DNA of 64,000 bases from Rotaria socialis (lineage: Eukaryota > Rotifera > Eurotatoria > Philodinida > Philodinidae). Each line of letters begins with the position of its first letter. The stretch's first letter is position 1. The translations under genes were made by a program, and so were the position numbers. The notes under the pieces were generated by a model that saw only the letters and a list, made by a program, of their open reading frames with translations, was not told the origin of the DNA and ran no database searches. Positions 60,701 to 64,000 of the stretch are shown here, piece after piece. The stretch lies in assembly GCA_905331475.1 (NCBI GenBank), contig CAJNYU010000118.1:62001-126000 (forward strand), read 5' to 3'.

Positions 60701-63700
60701 TGTATTTATGCAGAAACAAGATTTTCAAAAAGCTCTTGAAACATGCATTCTTGTATGTCACTAGAATTGAATAATAGACTAAATAATTTTTTTTCTTCTA
60801 ACATTTAGAAAGATGATCCTGATGAAACAAAACGAAGACAACGTTCAATTAATTCCAAGCATGCTGATTATTCATTTAATGAAAAAAAGTAAACTCTTTT
60901 GAATTCGATTCTAAATATGTTGGTTTGTTTTTCTGTCAATTTCTTTAATCACATAGATATACACTTAGTGCTAGTATTTATGCTGAATCAGATACATCGT
61001 TTGAAGATGTAACATTAAAATTCTTTACTTTAAGAGATAAAGAACCACTTCGAGAATATCTTCAAGCTGTTTTACGATATCAAGAATCAGCAACAGTAAA
61101 AGATTAAGAAAAAAATGTAATCATCCGTGATTATTTTCTTTCGTTGCAAATAGGACAATACACAAATAACAATATTAACTTTGTGGTTAACAGATTTGTT
61201 TTTAAGTGAACTTGATGAATTACGTCAAATAGATTCTACACCATCAACTATGATAAAAACATCATCCAATGCAAATAATAAATCTCCATTTAATGATCAA
61301 GTAAATGAAAAATTTTTAGATGAAAATAGTCGAAAAGAAAAATTTGATAAAACTCGTCGAAAATTTCAATCTTTTTTACGTGAACCAAAAATTCAATCAT
61401 GTCTTAGAGAACATCGTTCAGCGATGTACGATCTATTAACAAGTCACGGTGATCTAGATGATTTAATTTTGTTTGCTGAACATGTACAAGATTATGAACG
61501 TGTTATTTTACTTTATCTTGAACGTGAAGATTATGAAAAGGCATTAAAAACATTAGATCCATTGGTAGATATTTCCATCCGTTTTTGTTTTTGTTTTTGT
61601 TTGGAAATTTCAGTTTATAACATTTTATTTTATTTTCTAGAATGATTATAAACTGCTTTATAAATATTCACCAACGTTAATTGAAAAATTATCTGAACAG
61701 CTTATACTGATTTGGAAAAAGAAATATAATGAACATTTCGAAGCTAAAGAATTATTACCAGCAATGATTGCTTATTCAAGAGCACATCCACAAGTAGAGA
61801 TAGTTCTAATTCATTTTTCGTCAAAATTAATTATTCATTATTTAAGGGAAAAGCTGTATTGGATTTTCTAAAATTTTGTTTAGCACGCGGATGTATTGAT
61901 AAGTCAATACACAATTATCTTCTTTCGGAATATGTTAAATTTGATCAAAGTCAAATAATGCCTTATCTTATGAATCAAAAAGAAGTATGAATTCTTGCAT
62001 AGTTAAAGAAGACAAAAAAATTATATTTAATATTAAACTAGGATCCTCTCTTAATTACGTATGACCCAAGATATGCCTTACGTCTTTGTATTGATCACGA
62101 TCTAAAAAAGGAAAGTGTCTTTTTATATCGTTTTTTGAACATGCACGAAGAAGCTGTAGATACAGCTTTACTAGTAAGAAATAGAGATAAGCAGTTCATT
62201 ACATAAATACATCATGTTTTTTCTTAATTATAGGTGGATGTTAAATTAGCAAAAGATTGCGTATTAACAGCTCCAATAAATGATGAGCGAACGAAAAAAT
62301 TATGGCTTAAAATTGGTAAGAAATTAGAAAGTAGAGATTCGATAGTTTCAAAACATTGCTCATAGAAGAGATTTTATTTCGAATCTTTTCTATGAGAAAA
62401 ACTAACAAGAAGAATTAAAATAAGAAATTAAATAGAGAAAATTATTTACAACAAAAATTTAAGAGAAATGAAATCTTCTTAGTATTTAGGAAATAATTGA
62501 AATTCTCTAGAAATCAAGAAATAATTTTTTTAATATCTCAAGCTCACAATTCTGATTATCTACGACATGACATGTTTCCCAACTTTTTGTGGCATTTGTT
62601 TTTTTATCCAATAAAACAAATTCAATAGTAATTACCATTAAAATTGATTACCACCTCATCATTACCTGTGGATACCATGAACAAAAATAGTCCTTCGATA
62701 CCTCTTAAAATTTATGTAATTGAGTCAAAGCAAGTCCTAGAGAACTCTTAGATATCTCACTTTGTAGAGATTTAATTGTTCTGTCTTCTCGCATAATTAA
62801 TCAAGAGAAATATTAAATTTTTCAATTTTCAGTTGACTATTGCAAAAACAGATTCTCTATTTTCTAAAGATCTTAGATTTGGGAAATAAATTATTAAGAT
62901 TACGACGAAAACTCACAATTAAACGTTTGTAAGCAACTATTGAATGAATTGCATCTAACTAGTATTTACATCCATTGAATTGATTAAATAAATGTATGTT
63001 ATTAAATGCTCCTAAGATTTTTTTAGAAACAAAAAGAGAACTTATTTTTTCTATTAAATGAATAGTCTCCTAGGAGTAATTTACTATTTCAATTTAGCTG
63101 GTTCTGTTGTAACACAAGGGCGTGATCTTAATGAAGTAATGGAAATTCTTGAAGAAAAGGGTAGTAATCAATTGAAAATAGAAGATATTCTTCCATTATT
63201 TCCTGATTTTGAAACAATCGATCAATTTAAAAAACCAATTATTAAATCATTAGAAAACTATAATGACCGTTTAACTGAATTACGAACTGAAATGAACGAT
63301 GCATCAAAATCTATTGATGATATACGTGATGATTTAGCTAAATATCGTACAAGATGTGTTGCAACAATTGATTCATATGCAGCATGTTCATTATGTGAAC
63401 AGGCATTAATGTTGCAATCAACATTTTATATATTTGCTTGTGGTCATTATTTTCATGGGGACTGTTTATTTTCGTATGTAAGACGTTTAATGAAACGTAA
63501 TGATGAAAATACTCTGGATGAAAGTAATCGTTTATCGGCATCAGCTAACAGTGGACAAGTCAATGAACAGAATAAACAGAAACTCGATCAGTCTTCGAAA
63601 AAAAATGCAGTACAAAAAGATATTGAAACTGTTAATCGTTTACAATCAATAATAGCTAGTGGTATACCACCACCATCACGTGATATGGAAAGTGTACAAC

Positions 63701-63792
63701 AAGAACTTGATGATCTTGTAGCTTCCCAATGTGTATTATGTGGTGAAACAGCTGTTGATTATTTAGATCAACCACTTGATGTTAATTTATAA
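57717..63792 (+). CDS. VPS18: Vacuolar protein sorting 18 (HOPS/CORVET core subunit)
   Basis: Fourteen exons, all in phase: 57717-57785, 58617-58675, 58730-58866, 58929-59346, 59517-59964, 60588-60752, 60809-60888, 60957-61095, 61154-61564, 61641-61793, 61847-61984, 62042-62173, 62234-62315, 63098-63792; 1,041 aa, near the usual 970. An N-terminal beta-propeller (NHLVVSNNVFILHLNEKTIQ; VFLDPFGRLLIVSTRD; NIFVVITTQTALYYFEHQID) is followed by the helical clathrin-repeat solenoid (SHGDLDDLILFAEHVQDYER; ARGCIDKSIHNYLLSEY; DPRYALRLCIDHD; VDVKLAKDC), IEDILPLFPDFETIDQFKKP, a coiled coil, and a C-terminal RING-H2 (CSLCEQALM, FACGHYFHGDC, CVLCGE). VPS18 tethers late endosomes and lysosomes and has ubiquitin-ligase potential. 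The ATG at 57719 follows a TTTTGATAG acceptor-like site by only a few A residues. AATAAA at 63860-63865. Confidence 0.94.
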
Positions 63793-64000
63793 TTTGTTGC
63801 ATTTAATCGTAGTCACTGATTTAATTGATTGATTTTTATTTTGAAGACTTTTTTTTACGAATAAATTCCATTTGATGATTTTTCAAAGGTTTATCCTTAG
63901 TTTTAATTAAAAAAAACACTAGATGCTACTGTATTGTTGTTGTTGTTGTTTTTTTAAATATTGTTCTCATTGTTTTCTCTATGCCGAAGAACACGTGCAA
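63793..64000. other. 3' flank of VPS18
   Basis: Holds the AATAAA at 63860-63865 and a short (TTG)n run near 63932; no gene start is visible before the window ends. Confidence 0.5.

Overview
The window is AT-rich nuclear DNA from an animal. Every gene I recognise is an intron-bearing homologue of a metazoan gene: XRN1, a claudin/PMP22-like protein, MMD/PAQR, SMKR1, GIPC, plexin, ASCC1, ataxin-2, DET1, a DMAC1-like protein and VPS18. Many introns are only 50-70 bp with plain GT...AG ends, others run to 1-2 kb. This style, many small TIR elements, acceptor-like sites close to several start codons and one FUSC-type transporter rarely seen in animals would fit a bdelloid rotifer or a similar compact spiralian genome. 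That placement is inference; no marker gene here proves it. A run of ten Ns at 18448-18457 is an assembly gap.

Layout. 1-3564 (-): the 5' part of XRN1, running off the left edge. 3565-9730: mostly empty, with a spliced small gene of unknown function (6056-6438, -) and a broken two-exon gene remnant (8501-9008). 9731-10403 (+): claudin-like four-TM protein. 10404-14243: a repeat district with a TA-flanked MITE, a long inverted-repeat composite and a nested 17-bp-TIR element carrying 32-bp tandem repeats. 14244-17233 (+): FUSC-domain transporter in six exons. 17234-19327: a 231-bp foldback element and the gap. 19328-20384 (+): MMD. 20870-21125 (-): SMKR1, whose first coding exon is only the ATG. 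21588-23009 (+): GIPC. 23010-31219: an 8-kb gene desert rich in microsatellites. 31220-40217 (+): a divergent plexin in 13 exons. 40681-41028: a TIR element. 41841-45161 (-): ASCC1, with nested hAT-like elements in its intron. 45554-50357 (-): ataxin-2 with a long polyglutamine tract. 51017-55818 (+): DET1. 56052-57529 (+): DMAC1-like protein, with a truncated TFIIE-alpha-like fragment in its first intron. 57717-63792 (+): VPS18.

The genes are mostly unrelated housekeeping functions: mRNA decay and RNA binding (XRN1, ataxin-2), transcription and DNA-alkylation repair (ASCC1), ubiquitin ligation (DET1), endolysosomal tethering (VPS18), respiratory complex I assembly (DMAC1-like) and receptor trafficking or signalling (GIPC, plexin, MMD). 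No pathway cluster is evident. Arrangement is the informative part: ATXN2 and DET1 are divergent across about 660 bp, and DET1, DMAC1-like and VPS18 follow head to tail with spacers of 233 and 187 bp that hold poly(A) signals and acceptor-like sites just before the next ATG, as expected of a trans-spliced operon. Exon joins below were worked out by hand from splice sites, reading phase and family similarity recalled from knowledge; no alignment or search was run.
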